Part shown: positions 34,127-42,560 of the stretch, one piece after another
Layout of the letters: each line of letters starts with the position of its first letter
How positions within the stretch are numbered: the first letter of the stretch is position 1
Origin: Lachnospiraceae bacterium
Lineage (GTDB): Bacteria > Bacillota > Clostridia > Lachnospirales > Lachnospiraceae
Assembly (NCBI GenBank): GCA_017392525.1
Contig: JAFOVD010000051.1
Span: 1 to 42,849 of the forward strand
Length of the DNA stretch: 42,849 nt
Reading direction: 5' to 3'
Notes under the pieces: generated by a model
What the model saw: only the letters and a program-made list of their open reading frames with translations
Database searches by the model: none
What the model was told of the DNA's origin: nothing
Made by a program: the position numbers and the translations under genes

Positions 34127-35296
34127 CTCTTTCTTATCGGATTCTCCCACAAAATCAAACAGACTCATCTGACGATATGTACCATCTTCAATTCCCGAAC
34201 CTCCAACTCCAATCAGTCGGATACCTAATCCTTCTGAAAAAACTCCCCCTTCTCCCATACAAAGTTCGCGAAGCATGGAGAGAGCCTCCTGCTGGAGGAT
34301 TTTTGTGCTGTTTGTAGAATCCGGCAGTTTCTTCTGACGACTTCGACGCTTGAATTCATTGGTTTTCACACTGACTTCAATAGTGCTGATATATACTCCA
34401 TCCCGTCTCAATCGACGGCCTACAGACTCCGACAGCCATTTCACTATCTGAGGCACCCGGGCATCAAAATCCTGCGCTGTGATATCCGGATTAAAGGTTG
34501 TCTCATTGGAATAACTCTTAGCCGCATCACGCTCCACTCTCACCGGTGAATCACTGATTCCATTGGCACTTCGATGAATATAGGCACCACCCTTTTCTCC
34601 CAGGAAGGACTGAAGCACCGATAGATCTGTATGTGCTGCATCTCCAATTGTCATGATACCCACACTCATAAGTTTCTCTGCTGAACGTTTTCCACAACCA
34701 AACAACTCTCCAATAGGAAGTGTCCACATCTTCTTCGGAATCTCGTCTACAAAAAGTGTATGAACGCGATTTGGCTTCTCAAAATCCGATGCCATCTTCG
34801 CCAGAAGTTTGTTTTCGGAAATACCTACGTTAACCGTAAACCCAAGTTCCCGATAAATACGATTCTTAATTTCGTAGGCCACACTGAGTGGAAACTTCCA
34901 TTCCTCCGTCTCCAGGTGGCGATAAAGTTCTTCTGTCCCCGTCAGATCCAGATAGGCCTCATCAATGGACGCCTGCTGCACCAGTGGCGTATACTCTCTT
35001 AATATATCCATAAACGCATGGGAATAGTTTCGATATGTTTGAAAATCCAATTCTGCAATAACCAGATTTGGGCACTTCTTCATAGCGCTTATCACAGGCT
35101 CTCCCGTAACAATGCCGTACTTTTTTGCAGGGATGGATTTTGCCGAAACAATTCCCCTAGTACTGCCTTCACGGCCACCGATAATCGATGGTACCTCACG
35201 AAGATCCAGTGATCCCGGTTCTTCTGATAAGCGCTTAACAGCTGTCCAAGACAGAAATGCTGAATTCACATCAATATGAAATATCGTTCTACTCAT
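34112..35296 (-). CDS. dinB: DNA polymerase IV (Y-family, DinB)
   Basis: A translesion polymerase of 394 residues. The catalytic Asp of the first motif is in FHIDVNSAFLSW (about residues 5-16) and the acidic pair in QASIDEAYLDLTG (about 110-122). The helix-hairpin-helix region GCGKRSAEKLMSVGI (about 190-205) and a little-finger domain (about 245-350) follow. The ATG at 35296 fits the usual M-x-R-x-I-x-H-I-D start of the family; an in-frame start at 35347 would lie in the upstream terminator. The -10 box ends six bases before the ATG, so the mRNA is likely leaderless. A LexA box upstream implies SOS control. Confidence 0.95.
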   Translation of the reverse strand: MSRTIFHIDVNSAFLSWTAVKRLSEEPGSLDLREVPSIIGGREGSTRGIVSAKSIPAKKYGIVTGEPVISAMKKCPNLVIAELDFQTYRNYSHAFMDILREYTPLVQQASIDEAYLDLTGTEELYRHLETEEWKFPLSVAYEIKNRIYRELGFTVNVGISENKLLAKMASDFEKPNRVHTLFVDEIPKKMWTLPIGELFGCGKRSAEKLMSVGIMTIGDAAHTDLSVLQSFLGEKGGAYIHRSANGISDSPVRVERDAAKSYSNETTFNPDITAQDFDARVPQIVKWLSESVGRRLRRDGVYISTIEVSVKTNEFKRRSRQKKLPDSTNSTKILQQEALSMLRELCMGEGGVFSEGLGIRLIGVGGSGIEDGTYRQMSLFDFVGESDKKESTGE

Positions 35297-35302
35297 AGGG
35301 TT

Positions 35303-35308
35303 ATTATA
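35303..35308 (-). promoter_or_regulatory. -10 box of dinB giving a probable leaderless mRNA
   Basis: A perfect TATAAT on the minus strand, six bases from the dinB ATG, places the transcript start at or next to the start codon. The -35 position (35326-35331, TTCCTA) is weak and overlaps the LexA box. No ribosome site is visible before the ATG. Confidence 0.6.
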
Positions 35309-35312
35309 ACAT

Positions 35313-35349
35313 AAAAAAACGGTATTAGGAACATATGTTCCCAACACCG
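35313..35349 (-). terminator. Intrinsic terminator of the phospholipid operon
   Basis: A 15-bp uninterrupted stem with two G-U pairs spans 35320-35349 and is followed by seven T's on the minus strand. It includes the psd stop codon, and its apex is the LexA box. Confidence 0.8.
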
Positions 35350-36140
35350 ATTTTCTGACCCATCTTAATATCTACTTCTTGACCAGCCTGTGTCATTTCA
35401 AAATACTTCTTTGGAATCTTAACCTTGCCCGGCTCTAACAGGAGAATAATGGTAGAACCTCCATAGAGGAATCTTCCCTTTTCCTGCCCTTTTGTAACTT
35501 CAGCTTCCTGATGATAATTCATAATCTTACCCACCAGCATAGCTCCCACTTCCATCTGGACAATATCGCCGAATTTCTTTGTCTTAAGAAGAGTATACTC
35601 TCGGCTGTTTTCTTTGAATACCGGACGGTTACGAAGTGCTATCGGGCGAACCGTATGCAGCACTCCCGGAATGAAACGATTCCCGGTCTTAGTCGCATCC
35701 ACCGGATAATGATATCTATGATAATGATTTACACATAGACGGAAAACAAGACAGGTACCGCCCTGGAATCTTTGAGCCATCTTACGATCCCTTAACAAAT
35801 CGCTGATACTGTAACGACTACCCTTCACAGGAATCACCAGTCCATCCTTGATGGGATATGCACTAAGCAAACCATCGCAAGGTGCCATCAAAACATCTTC
35901 ATTCCGATTCATCGGACGTCTGCTGGGTTTGATTCTCCGACAGAAAAAATCATTGAAACAGCTATAGCTCTCATCCATATATTCCGACATATCAATTCCA
36001 TTCTTCTTAATAAAGAATGGGATTATCACCCGTGACGCACCGGAATCCATGAAGTTCCCCGCCATGCGTGACAACGCCGGCCTCGTAAGCAGTTTCAGAA
36101 TCATCCTGCCGATGATTGTTTCATATAAAAATCGAAGCAT
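35325..36140 (-). CDS. psd: Phosphatidylserine decarboxylase
   Basis: Converts phosphatidylserine to phosphatidylethanolamine at the membrane. The 271-residue proenzyme carries the self-cleavage site GGST, with Ser229 becoming the pyruvoyl group, near the C-terminus. This leaves a 43-residue alpha chain. FRLCVNHYHRYHYPVDA (about residues 132-148) is the conserved His-rich active-site segment, and APCDGLL lies earlier. It is the last gene of the operon and pairs with the synthase upstream, 22 bases away. Confidence 0.95.
   Translation of the reverse strand: MLRFLYETIIGRMILKLLTRPALSRMAGNFMDSGASRVIIPFFIKKNGIDMSEYMDESYSCFNDFFCRRIKPSRRPMNRNEDVLMAPCDGLLSAYPIKDGLVIPVKGSRYSISDLLRDRKMAQRFQGGTCLVFRLCVNHYHRYHYPVDATKTGNRFIPGVLHTVRPIALRNRPVFKENSREYTLLKTKKFGDIVQMEVGAMLVGKIMNYHQEAEVTKGQEKGRFLYGGSTIILLLEPGKVKIPKKYFEMTQAGQEVDIKMGQKIGVGNICS
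35328..35341. promoter_or_regulatory. LexA (SOS) box
   Basis: GGAACATATGTTCC fits the Gram-positive LexA consensus CGAACRNRYGTTYC except for its first base. It overlaps the -35 region of dinB, a known SOS gene, as expected for a repressor site. Confidence 0.8.
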
Positions 36141-36162
36141 GTATTTCCCTCACTACTAAAAA

Positions 36163-36864
36163 CTAATGTGGTGCTCGAATCCACCAGAAGATAGCCAACA
36201 GAATAAACTCTGCTGCACCGATTCCCACCATAATCAGAATTCCACGAAGTCCCGGTTTAACCACCTTAAACGGGCTGATAAACGCCACACCCGTAATAGC
36301 CATAATAATAAAGTAAAGCATTGTCACATCATCCGGAAGGATATACTGAAGCATCAACACTGTTGGAAATATTAATGCTGAGGCTGTTACCGGAAGTCCT
36401 ACATATGTTTTTCTGCATCCATCTTCTGTCTGCTGTCTCTCTTCTTCCATTACATTGAAGTACGCAAGTCGAATCAACGCAGCTAAGATATAGAAAATAA
36501 TAATTGCATAACAGACATAAAACATTGGCTTTGTCAGCAAAATCTCCGGACGGAAAATCTCATTTTTACAATGGGATGGAATCACACGTATCATGGCATT
36601 GCCGATACAAGCCGGAAGCACACCAAAACAAACTATATCTGCCAGTGAATCGATCTGTATTCCATATTTCTTCTGAGCCTCTGTACGATTCTTCTTTGTT
36701 CTGGCAACACGTCCATCAAATGCATCACAGAGTCCGCAAATCAGCAAAAAGAAGGCTCCAATATATGGATGAGCCTGATTGTATAAGGAAATCATTATTC
36801 CTGCACCCGCAGATGCCAATGAAATATAGGTTAACCAAACTGTATAATCATAAAATCCTAGCAT
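36163..36864 (-). CDS. pssA: CDP-diacylglycerol-serine O-phosphatidyltransferase
   Basis: A membrane enzyme of 233 residues with about six helices that makes phosphatidylserine from CDP-diacylglycerol and serine. The CDP-alcohol phosphotransferase motif is visible: D47, D50-G51, A54-R55, G68, D72 and D76. The gap between the AR pair and the Gly is 12 residues rather than the usual 8. The assignment to serine as acceptor rests on the psd gene directly downstream and on the SLADIVCFG segment typical of PssA. Its ATG follows the stop of the upstream gene without a gap. Confidence 0.9.
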   Translation of the reverse strand: MLGFYDYTVWLTYISLASAGAGIMISLYNQAHPYIGAFFLLICGLCDAFDGRVARTKKNRTEAQKKYGIQIDSLADIVCFGVLPACIGNAMIRVIPSHCKNEIFRPEILLTKPMFYVCYAIIIFYILAALIRLAYFNVMEEERQQTEDGCRKTYVGLPVTASALIFPTVLMLQYILPDDVTMLYFIIMAITGVAFISPFKVVKPGLRGILIMVGIGAAEFILLAIFWWIRAPH

Positions 36865-37896
36865 TTATCTCTCCAATCTCTTATTCATCTTTCGCACAAG
36901 ATAACCAATCAATACAATTACTGCACTTGTAATGACACATATATAAAAAGTGAACCCGCGACAGAGCATCTCCATGTTCGCCGCTTCAGATCCAACCAAC
37001 AATTTAAAACCTTTAATCATCAGGTAGTCAGCTCCACCCATTCCTCCCGGAATAGGAATGCTGTTCGACCCCATTGCAACAAAACTCTGGATTGCAAAAC
37101 TGTTGTAAGACACTTCCAATCCTTTTCCAACGGCCATGAACATCATAAATGTCACACCCAACTGCGATAATCTCTGCAAAAGATTTAAAACATAAATTTG
37201 TCGCAGCATCTTTCCATGACCAGCTATAATATCCGAGCACTCCTGATATTCCAGCATCTTACGGCTAAGCTTCTCCTGATATTTCTTAGGATGTCTCATG
37301 AAATGAAACTTTGTAAGAATTCGAATCAATGCCATACATACCCGTTCCAGAATACTGGCTTTACGAAGCGCCATATAAAATCCGACACATAAAAGCACCA
37401 GAATTATAATTCCAATAATCACCAGTGCCTTGGCACCAACGGCTAAATCCAGAAACAGACGAAAACGAATAATCAGATTGATTCCGCCTACCGTCAGTAA
37501 CGCCAGCGTATACATAATCAGATTAATAAGAAGTACAGTGGTCGCTGCCGGAATTGACATTCCATCCTTTACCATGAAATACGCACTTGCCGGCTGTCCG
37601 CCGGAAGCAGATGGCGTAATCGCAGAGAAAAACACATCTGCCGCCCCATAAATTATTCCATGATGTCTCAAACTCCGGTATCCAAGTGCTTTGCCGGTTA
37701 CGTAAATAGCTGCACCCTCAAACCAGATAAAACCAAACATGCAAACCACTGCTGCGATTATCCAGCCAAAGTTTGCATTTCTAATCACCTCTAGTAGATT
37801 TGCAAAGGAGAAATCCTTGCTCATATTTGCAACCATAGTGATTGTCAGCGCTGCCAGTATTACCGATATTACACCCCATAGCGCTTTTCTATTCAT
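36865..37896 (-). CDS. Lysylphosphatidylglycerol-synthase-TM/UPF0104-type membrane protein (flippase-like)
   Basis: 343 residues with eight or more transmembrane helices. SASGGQPASAYFMVKDGMS (about 95-113), GSNSIPIPGGMGGADYLMIKGF near residue 290 and the overall layout match the flippase-like domain of MprF and the YbhN/UPF0104 family. There is no C-terminal aminoacyl-transferase domain, so it is not a full MprF. It probably moves or helps distribute a lipid. It overlaps the PAP2 gene by eight bases and abuts pssA, placing it in the phospholipid operon. Confidence 0.88.
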   Translation of the reverse strand: MNRKALWGVISVILAALTITMVANMSKDFSFANLLEVIRNANFGWIIAAVVCMFGFIWFEGAAIYVTGKALGYRSLRHHGIIYGAADVFFSAITPSASGGQPASAYFMVKDGMSIPAATTVLLINLIMYTLALLTVGGINLIIRFRLFLDLAVGAKALVIIGIIILVLLCVGFYMALRKASILERVCMALIRILTKFHFMRHPKKYQEKLSRKMLEYQECSDIIAGHGKMLRQIYVLNLLQRLSQLGVTFMMFMAVGKGLEVSYNSFAIQSFVAMGSNSIPIPGGMGGADYLMIKGFKLLVGSEAANMEMLCRGFTFYICVITSAVIVLIGYLVRKMNKRLER

Positions 37897-38548
37897 GCAT
37901 TGTATTCTCCCTTCGTCTCAAATATAACTTTGCCAAAAGAAGACAGCATTCAAAAACAATCACTGCACCAAAAAAGTCAGCTACCACGTGTTGCTTTACC
38001 AAAACTGTTGAAGCACAAATCGCCATGCAGCAAACCAGTGCCACGTATTTATACCACTTTGGAACAGTCTTCAGTTGCATGGCTCCACGGAAACAAACCC
38101 AGCTTTCCAAGCAATGTATCGATGGAAAAAGATTTGTCGGAGCATCAATCTTATAAACTATTGCTGTAATTCCCAAAAATATATTGTCTGCTTCCATTAT
38201 CTCCGGACGTTCTATCGTCGTTGGAAATGCTACGAAACATAGTAAACAAATCAATTTTGCCAGCACCTCTGCCAACACAAACAATTTTGCAATCTGCCGA
38301 TCCTCTCGTAAAATCAAGTAATATCCATAAATCCAGAAGGCAAATGCCAATAAATACACCGTAATCCATTCCGGTCGAAACGGAATCCGATCATCCAGCG
38401 CGGTATAAAAACTGTAATGCTTTAGATGATCTGTAAATGGCCTTGTTCCACAATATGTCAATATATTCATTGCTAATGCTACTGCTGCATACATCCATGC
38501 ATATCCCGGAAGTATCTTCAGGAACTTCTTCTTAATACCGTCTATCAT
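37889..38548 (-). CDS. PAP2-family membrane phosphatase
   Basis: About 219 residues with six transmembrane helices. The PAP2 active-site motifs are PTNLFPSIHCLES (middle motif with the His) and VLVKQHVVADFFGA (last motif with His and Asp). Such enzymes dephosphorylate phosphatidate, phosphatidylglycerophosphate or undecaprenyl pyrophosphate. It is the first gene of the phospholipid operon. An ATG at 38548 with GGGG upstream is preferred over a TTG at 38557. The exact lipid substrate is not evident. Confidence 0.88.
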   Translation of the reverse strand: MIDGIKKKFLKILPGYAWMYAAVALAMNILTYCGTRPFTDHLKHYSFYTALDDRIPFRPEWITVYLLAFAFWIYGYYLILREDRQIAKLFVLAEVLAKLICLLCFVAFPTTIERPEIMEADNIFLGITAIVYKIDAPTNLFPSIHCLESWVCFRGAMQLKTVPKWYKYVALVCCMAICASTVLVKQHVVADFFGAVIVFECCLLLAKLYLRRRENTMHE

Positions 38549-38676
38549 ATTCCCCAACCAATTTCTTTATCTGTGAATTAAAACCCTTTATACTAAAAAA
38601 AATCACCTTTCTTATCCTATCATAATCCTAACCATTATGCTTGCTAATTAAGATTTCTTTAGTTTATTTATGATTT

Positions 38677-40074
38677 CTAATCCACGTATTTCGTCAAATT
38701 ATGCATCCATCCGCCATGCTTCACCATAAAGAATCCGATGGCAGCCTTAATAAAATCAAAGCACTGAACGCCAATAAATACCTGTACCACACCAAGTTCC
38801 GTATATCTTGTTAGTACATAGGCGGCCGGTACAGAAACCACCCACACAAAAACAGAATCAAAAAGGAATGTGATCCAAGTCTTACCTCCTGAACGAAGAG
38901 TAAAGTAAGACGCATTTTCATAGGCATATACCGGCATAAATACCGCACTTACCAGAATAAGGTAGGTAGCAGTCTTCTTAATCTCATCCGTTGTATTATA
39001 TACCTCCGGAAAGATACCGGAAGTCATTGCCAACAGCGCACCGGAAACAACGCACAGAACTACCGCAATAATCGACAAACGAAAAGCGTCATATTTGATA
39101 ATCTTTCGATCATTCTCGTTCTGCATCTTACCAAGTTCCTGCCCCATAATAATCGCCGTGGCATCACCCATGGAAATAAAGGCCACGTTAAATACGTTGG
39201 CTATTGTACTACTAATATTAAAGGCTGCAACAACTGATAATCCAAGCTTTGAGTACTGCTGACTCAACACAGTCTGCCCCAGGCTCCACAGAGTCTCATT
39301 CATTAACAGCGGAAATGCTTTCAGTAGAATTGAGACAGTAAGATCCCTTGGAACTCCAAATCCCTGATAAGCCATATGCATAAAAGGGAAACGTTTCGCA
39401 TGGCGATGTGACCATATCATCACTAAACCTAGTTCAATAAATCTGGAAACAACTGTGGCTGTTGCCGCACCGATTACGCCCAACTTTGGCGCTCCAAACT
39501 TACCGTAAATCAGGATGTAGTTGCCGATGAGGTTCACAGCAATCGCTATAATTCCCGCAATCATTGGCACTCTGGTTTCACCATTTTCTCTCAGGGTACT
39601 TGCATAGACCTGAGACATGGCAAAAGGAAAAATACCAACCAGCATCGTCAACAGATATCCTCTGGCTGCCTCCATGGTTTCTGCCGTAGCAGCTGCAGAT
39701 GTACTTCCGGACATCCACAGATTAATCATCGGCTCTCCCATAGTTAAAAACAGCGTTATTCCAATGATTGTAAGGGCTATTGCCATAGCAACCTTTAATC
39801 GCAGGGTATACATCAAACCCTTCTGATCATTTTTACCTGCAAACTGTGCAGTAAAAATACCAATACCTGCGGTACCGCCAAATATCATTAAATTAAAGAC
39901 AAAAATCAACTGGTTAACAATAGATACGCCTGTCATCTGATTCGTACCAATCTGTCCAACCATTATATTATCCAACATGCCAACGAAATTCGTAATTGCA
40001 TTTTGTATCATAATAGGCACAGCAATCCAAAGAGCTTTTCCCAGCAATTGCCTATGCGTCATAGCTTGCTTCAT
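38677..40074 (-). CDS. MATE-family efflux transporter
   Basis: About 465 residues and 12 transmembrane helices in two MatE repeats. The start MIQNAITNFVGMLDNIMVGQIGTNQMTGVSI is typical of the first repeat and SLGQTVLSQQYSKLG lies at the second. It exports cationic or other compounds using Na+ or H+. ATG 40074 or GTG 40077 both fit the GGGAG site. It is monocistronic; substrate unknown. Confidence 0.92.
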   Translation of the reverse strand: MKQAMTHRQLLGKALWIAVPIMIQNAITNFVGMLDNIMVGQIGTNQMTGVSIVNQLIFVFNLMIFGGTAGIGIFTAQFAGKNDQKGLMYTLRLKVAMAIALTIIGITLFLTMGEPMINLWMSGSTSAAATAETMEAARGYLLTMLVGIFPFAMSQVYASTLRENGETRVPMIAGIIAIAVNLIGNYILIYGKFGAPKLGVIGAATATVVSRFIELGLVMIWSHRHAKRFPFMHMAYQGFGVPRDLTVSILLKAFPLLMNETLWSLGQTVLSQQYSKLGLSVVAAFNISSTIANVFNVAFISMGDATAIIMGQELGKMQNENDRKIIKYDAFRLSIIAVVLCVVSGALLAMTSGIFPEVYNTTDEIKKTATYLILVSAVFMPVYAYENASYFTLRSGGKTWITFLFDSVFVWVVSVPAAYVLTRYTELGVVQVFIGVQCFDFIKAAIGFFMVKHGGWMHNLTKYVD

Positions 40075-40164
40075 CACTACATTCTCCCATACAATCTATA
40101 GTTTCCATGTGCCATTATATCAGAGATTCGAAGCTATGTGCATTCATCATATTTAGGATTTAGC

Positions 40165-40207
40165 AAATAAATAACAGCAGGCTTTGAAACTCCTTCAAAA
40201 CCTGCTG
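40165..40207 (-). terminator. Intrinsic terminator of the cysteine-synthase operon
   Basis: CAGCAGG (40175-40181) pairs with CCTGCTG (40201-40207), and further A-T and G-U pairs extend the stem inward. It is followed by TTATTTATTT on the minus strand, 35 bases after the stop codon. Confidence 0.7.
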
Positions 40208-40241
40208 CTCACCTAATTGGAATGTTTAAAATATTACCTTT

Positions 40242-41162
40242 TTAGTCATATAAACCTTTACTTAAATAACGATCTCCTCGATCCGGGAAAACAACCACAA
40301 TATTGCCGGAATCTATTTCCTCTGCAAGCTTTAATGCAGCTGCAAGGGCAGCTCCTGAAGATGATCCTGCCAGCACCCCTTCTTTCGCTGCAAGTTCCCT
40401 TGATTTTTCAAAGGCTTCATCGTCCGTTACCTTAATTACTTTATCCACTAATGAAATGTCCATAGTATCCGCAATGAAATCATTTCCAATACCTTCTATA
40501 TCATAGTCAAAGTGTTCTCCGCCACCAATAATAGAACCATAAGGATCAGCAAGCACACCCTGAATAGACGGATCTTTTTCCTTAAGATATTTCGTTATTC
40601 CGGAAAATGTTCCACCACTTCCCGCACCAGCAACGAAATAATCAATTTTCCCTTCCATCTGCTCATATATTTCCGGTCCCGTTGTCTCGTAATGGGCCTG
40701 CGGATTAGCCGGATTTCTGAACTGCTCCATTAGAACAGAATTCGGGATTTCCTTTAACAAACGATTTGCTTCACGTTCTGCGCCCAACATACCATCCTCT
40801 CGACTTGTATGTACAATCTTTGCGCCCAGCGCCTTCATTATTTTCTGTTTCTCAACTGAGAACTTCTCCGGCACTGTAAAAATCACATCATATCCCTTGT
40901 TTAATGCAGCTATCGCTATCCCAATACCCGTATTTCCTGCAGTGGCCTCTATAATCGTTCCACCCGGTTTTAGAACTCCACGTTCTTCTGCAGCTCTCAC
41001 CATGTATTCCCCTACACGGTCCTTGACACTACCGGCAGGGTTCATTAACTCTAATTTAGCATAGATTCCCACGCTATCCTTTACGCCAAGATGATTCAGT
41101 TTCAATATTGGCGTATTGCCAATCATTTCCTGAATACTCTTATATACACTCACTTTTTTCAC
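40242..41162 (-). CDS. cysK: Cysteine synthase / cystathionine beta-synthase-type PLP enzyme
   Basis: 306 residues of the fold-type II PLP family. The PLP lysine is in GSVKDRVG (about residue 44), the substrate loop in EATAGNTGIG (about 70-79), and the phosphate-binding loop in GAGSGGTFSG (about 175-184). No C-terminal CBS domain is present. It makes cysteine from O-acetylserine and sulfide, or acts as an MccA-like cystathionine beta-synthase. Its GTG start overlaps the stop of the upstream cystathionine-lyase-family gene. That pairing is typical of the reverse transsulfuration operon mccAB, so the MccA role is plausible. Confidence 0.9.
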   Translation of the reverse strand: MKKVSVYKSIQEMIGNTPILKLNHLGVKDSVGIYAKLELMNPAGSVKDRVGEYMVRAAEERGVLKPGGTIIEATAGNTGIGIAIAALNKGYDVIFTVPEKFSVEKQKIMKALGAKIVHTSREDGMLGAEREANRLLKEIPNSVLMEQFRNPANPQAHYETTGPEIYEQMEGKIDYFVAGAGSGGTFSGITKYLKEKDPSIQGVLADPYGSIIGGGEHFDYDIEGIGNDFIADTMDISLVDKVIKVTDDEAFEKSRELAAKEGVLAGSSSGAALAAALKLAEEIDSGNIVVVFPDRGDRYLSKGLYD

Positions 41163-42313
41163 CCTTTCTTTGATGCTAAAATGGCCTGTTCCAAATCTAA
41201 AATCAAGTCTTCTGCATCTTCAATACCTACTGAGAAACGAATCAATTCATCAACAATCCCTACCTTTTCTCTGATTTCTCTTGGTATTGCAGCATGCGTC
41301 ATCGATGCAGGGTGACAGACTAGGGACTCCACTCCACCTAAGCTCTCTGCCAGGGTTATTAATTTAAGCGACTTAAAAAATACCCGATAATCATATTCCG
41401 GTTTCAGTACAAAGGAAATCATTGCGCCGCCGCCATCTGCCTGTTTCTTCTGAATTTCATATCCTTCATCACTTTCCAGCCCCGGATAATAAACCTTTTC
41501 TATATATGGGCTCTCCTGCAACCATTTTGCGATTTTGGTTGCATTTTCCTGATGACGATCCATTCGAACTCCCAACGTCTTGATGCCTCGAATAATCAGG
41601 AAACTATCAAACGGCGGAAGAACACCTCCAATTGAATTCTGTAAATAATACAGACGATCTGCCAGTTTCTCGTCCTTTACTACAACCAAACCGGAAACCG
41701 TATCACTATGTCCTCCCAGGTACTTCGTACCACTGTGAATAACAATATCTGCTCCCAAAGACAATGGTCTCTGCAAATATGGTGTCAGGAATGTATTATC
41801 TACGATTAATAGTAAATTATGCTTATGCGCAATCTTTGCAACCGCTTCAATATCCGTTACCGTTAAAAGTGGATTTGCAGGACTTTCAACGTAAACAGCC
41901 TTCACATCACTATCTATTGCCTGCTCTACAGCCTCTTCATCGGAAGTATCCACGATCTCATATGTGATTCCAAAATTCTTAAAAACATTGTCCAAAATTC
42001 GGAATGTTCCACCATAGATATTGCTAGAAACGACCAGCTTATCACCGCTCTTAAACAGCGAAAGCACCGTATTAATTGCTGCCAGCCCCGATGCAAAAGC
42101 TAATCCATATTTTCCCTCTTCCAAGTCTGCAATCAATTTTTCCAATGCATCTCTGGTAGGATTTCCGGTTCTTGAATACTCCCAACCTCTGTTCTCTCCC
42201 AAACCATCCTGTTTATAAGTAGAAGTTTGATAAATCGGAATATTTACAGCACCTGTTGTTTCATCCCCATCTACGCCACCATGGATGATTAACGAATTTC
42301 TCTTTAAACTCAT
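41159..42313 (-). CDS. Cystathionine gamma-synthase/lyase-family PLP enzyme
   Basis: 384 residues, the normal length of the cystathionine branch and shorter than the MetY enzyme at 10401. It shows YSRTGNPTRDALE, ASGLAAI, IVDNTFLTPYLQRPL and the PLP lysine in HSGTKYLGGHSD (about residue 195). Synthase and lyase cannot be separated on sequence alone. Coupling to the cysK/mccA-like gene favours a lyase (MccB) converting cystathionine to cysteine. The ATG at 42313 is chosen for GAGG six bases upstream; a start at 42325 would overlap that site. Confidence 0.9.
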   Translation of the reverse strand: MSLKRNSLIIHGGVDGDETTGAVNIPIYQTSTYKQDGLGENRGWEYSRTGNPTRDALEKLIADLEEGKYGLAFASGLAAINTVLSLFKSGDKLVVSSNIYGGTFRILDNVFKNFGITYEIVDTSDEEAVEQAIDSDVKAVYVESPANPLLTVTDIEAVAKIAHKHNLLLIVDNTFLTPYLQRPLSLGADIVIHSGTKYLGGHSDTVSGLVVVKDEKLADRLYYLQNSIGGVLPPFDSFLIIRGIKTLGVRMDRHQENATKIAKWLQESPYIEKVYYPGLESDEGYEIQKKQADGGGAMISFVLKPEYDYRVFFKSLKLITLAESLGGVESLVCHPASMTHAAIPREIREKVGIVDELIRFSVGIEDAEDLILDLEQAILASKKG

Positions 42314-42352
42314 GACCAACCTCACTCCTTTATACTTTTGTGTTGGTATAAT

Positions 42353-42369
42353 CCTACCATTCCGATAGG
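42353..42369. promoter_or_regulatory. Operator-like dyad before the cystathionine-lyase-family gene
   Basis: CCTA and TAGG half-sites with a 9-base spacer lie about 40 bases upstream of the gene and overlap a weak -10 (TTATAC). They could be the target of a cysteine-sensing regulator of the Rrf2/CymR kind; this is speculation from position and gene content. Confidence 0.35.
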
Positions 42370-42418
42370 TTTTTGGGTAATTCTTTGAAACTATTACTGG
42401 TTATAAGTTAAAACTAAA

Positions 42419-42560
42419 TCAGATACTCTTAAAAATCTTTACTATATCTTTGGATTTTAAGACTTTGCCCATGGAAACCACCTTCTCATTTACCACCAAA
42501 GCCGGCATGGACATTACACCATATGCCATAATTTTCTCTTCACTGACTTCGATAGCATAA
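42419..42560 (-). pseudogene. 3' remnant of a small thioredoxin-fold gene
   Basis: The last 45 or so codons read IEVSEEKIMAYGVMSMPALV and then a KVVSMGKV-type end. This is the second half of the 75-80-residue thioredoxin_3 family, with its cis-Pro in SMPAL. The N-terminal half with the redox CxxC is absent. Upstream of about 42550 this frame runs out of phase through the permease gene and has no family resemblance. The remnant appears fused by deletion to the permease that normally precedes it. Confidence 0.6.
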
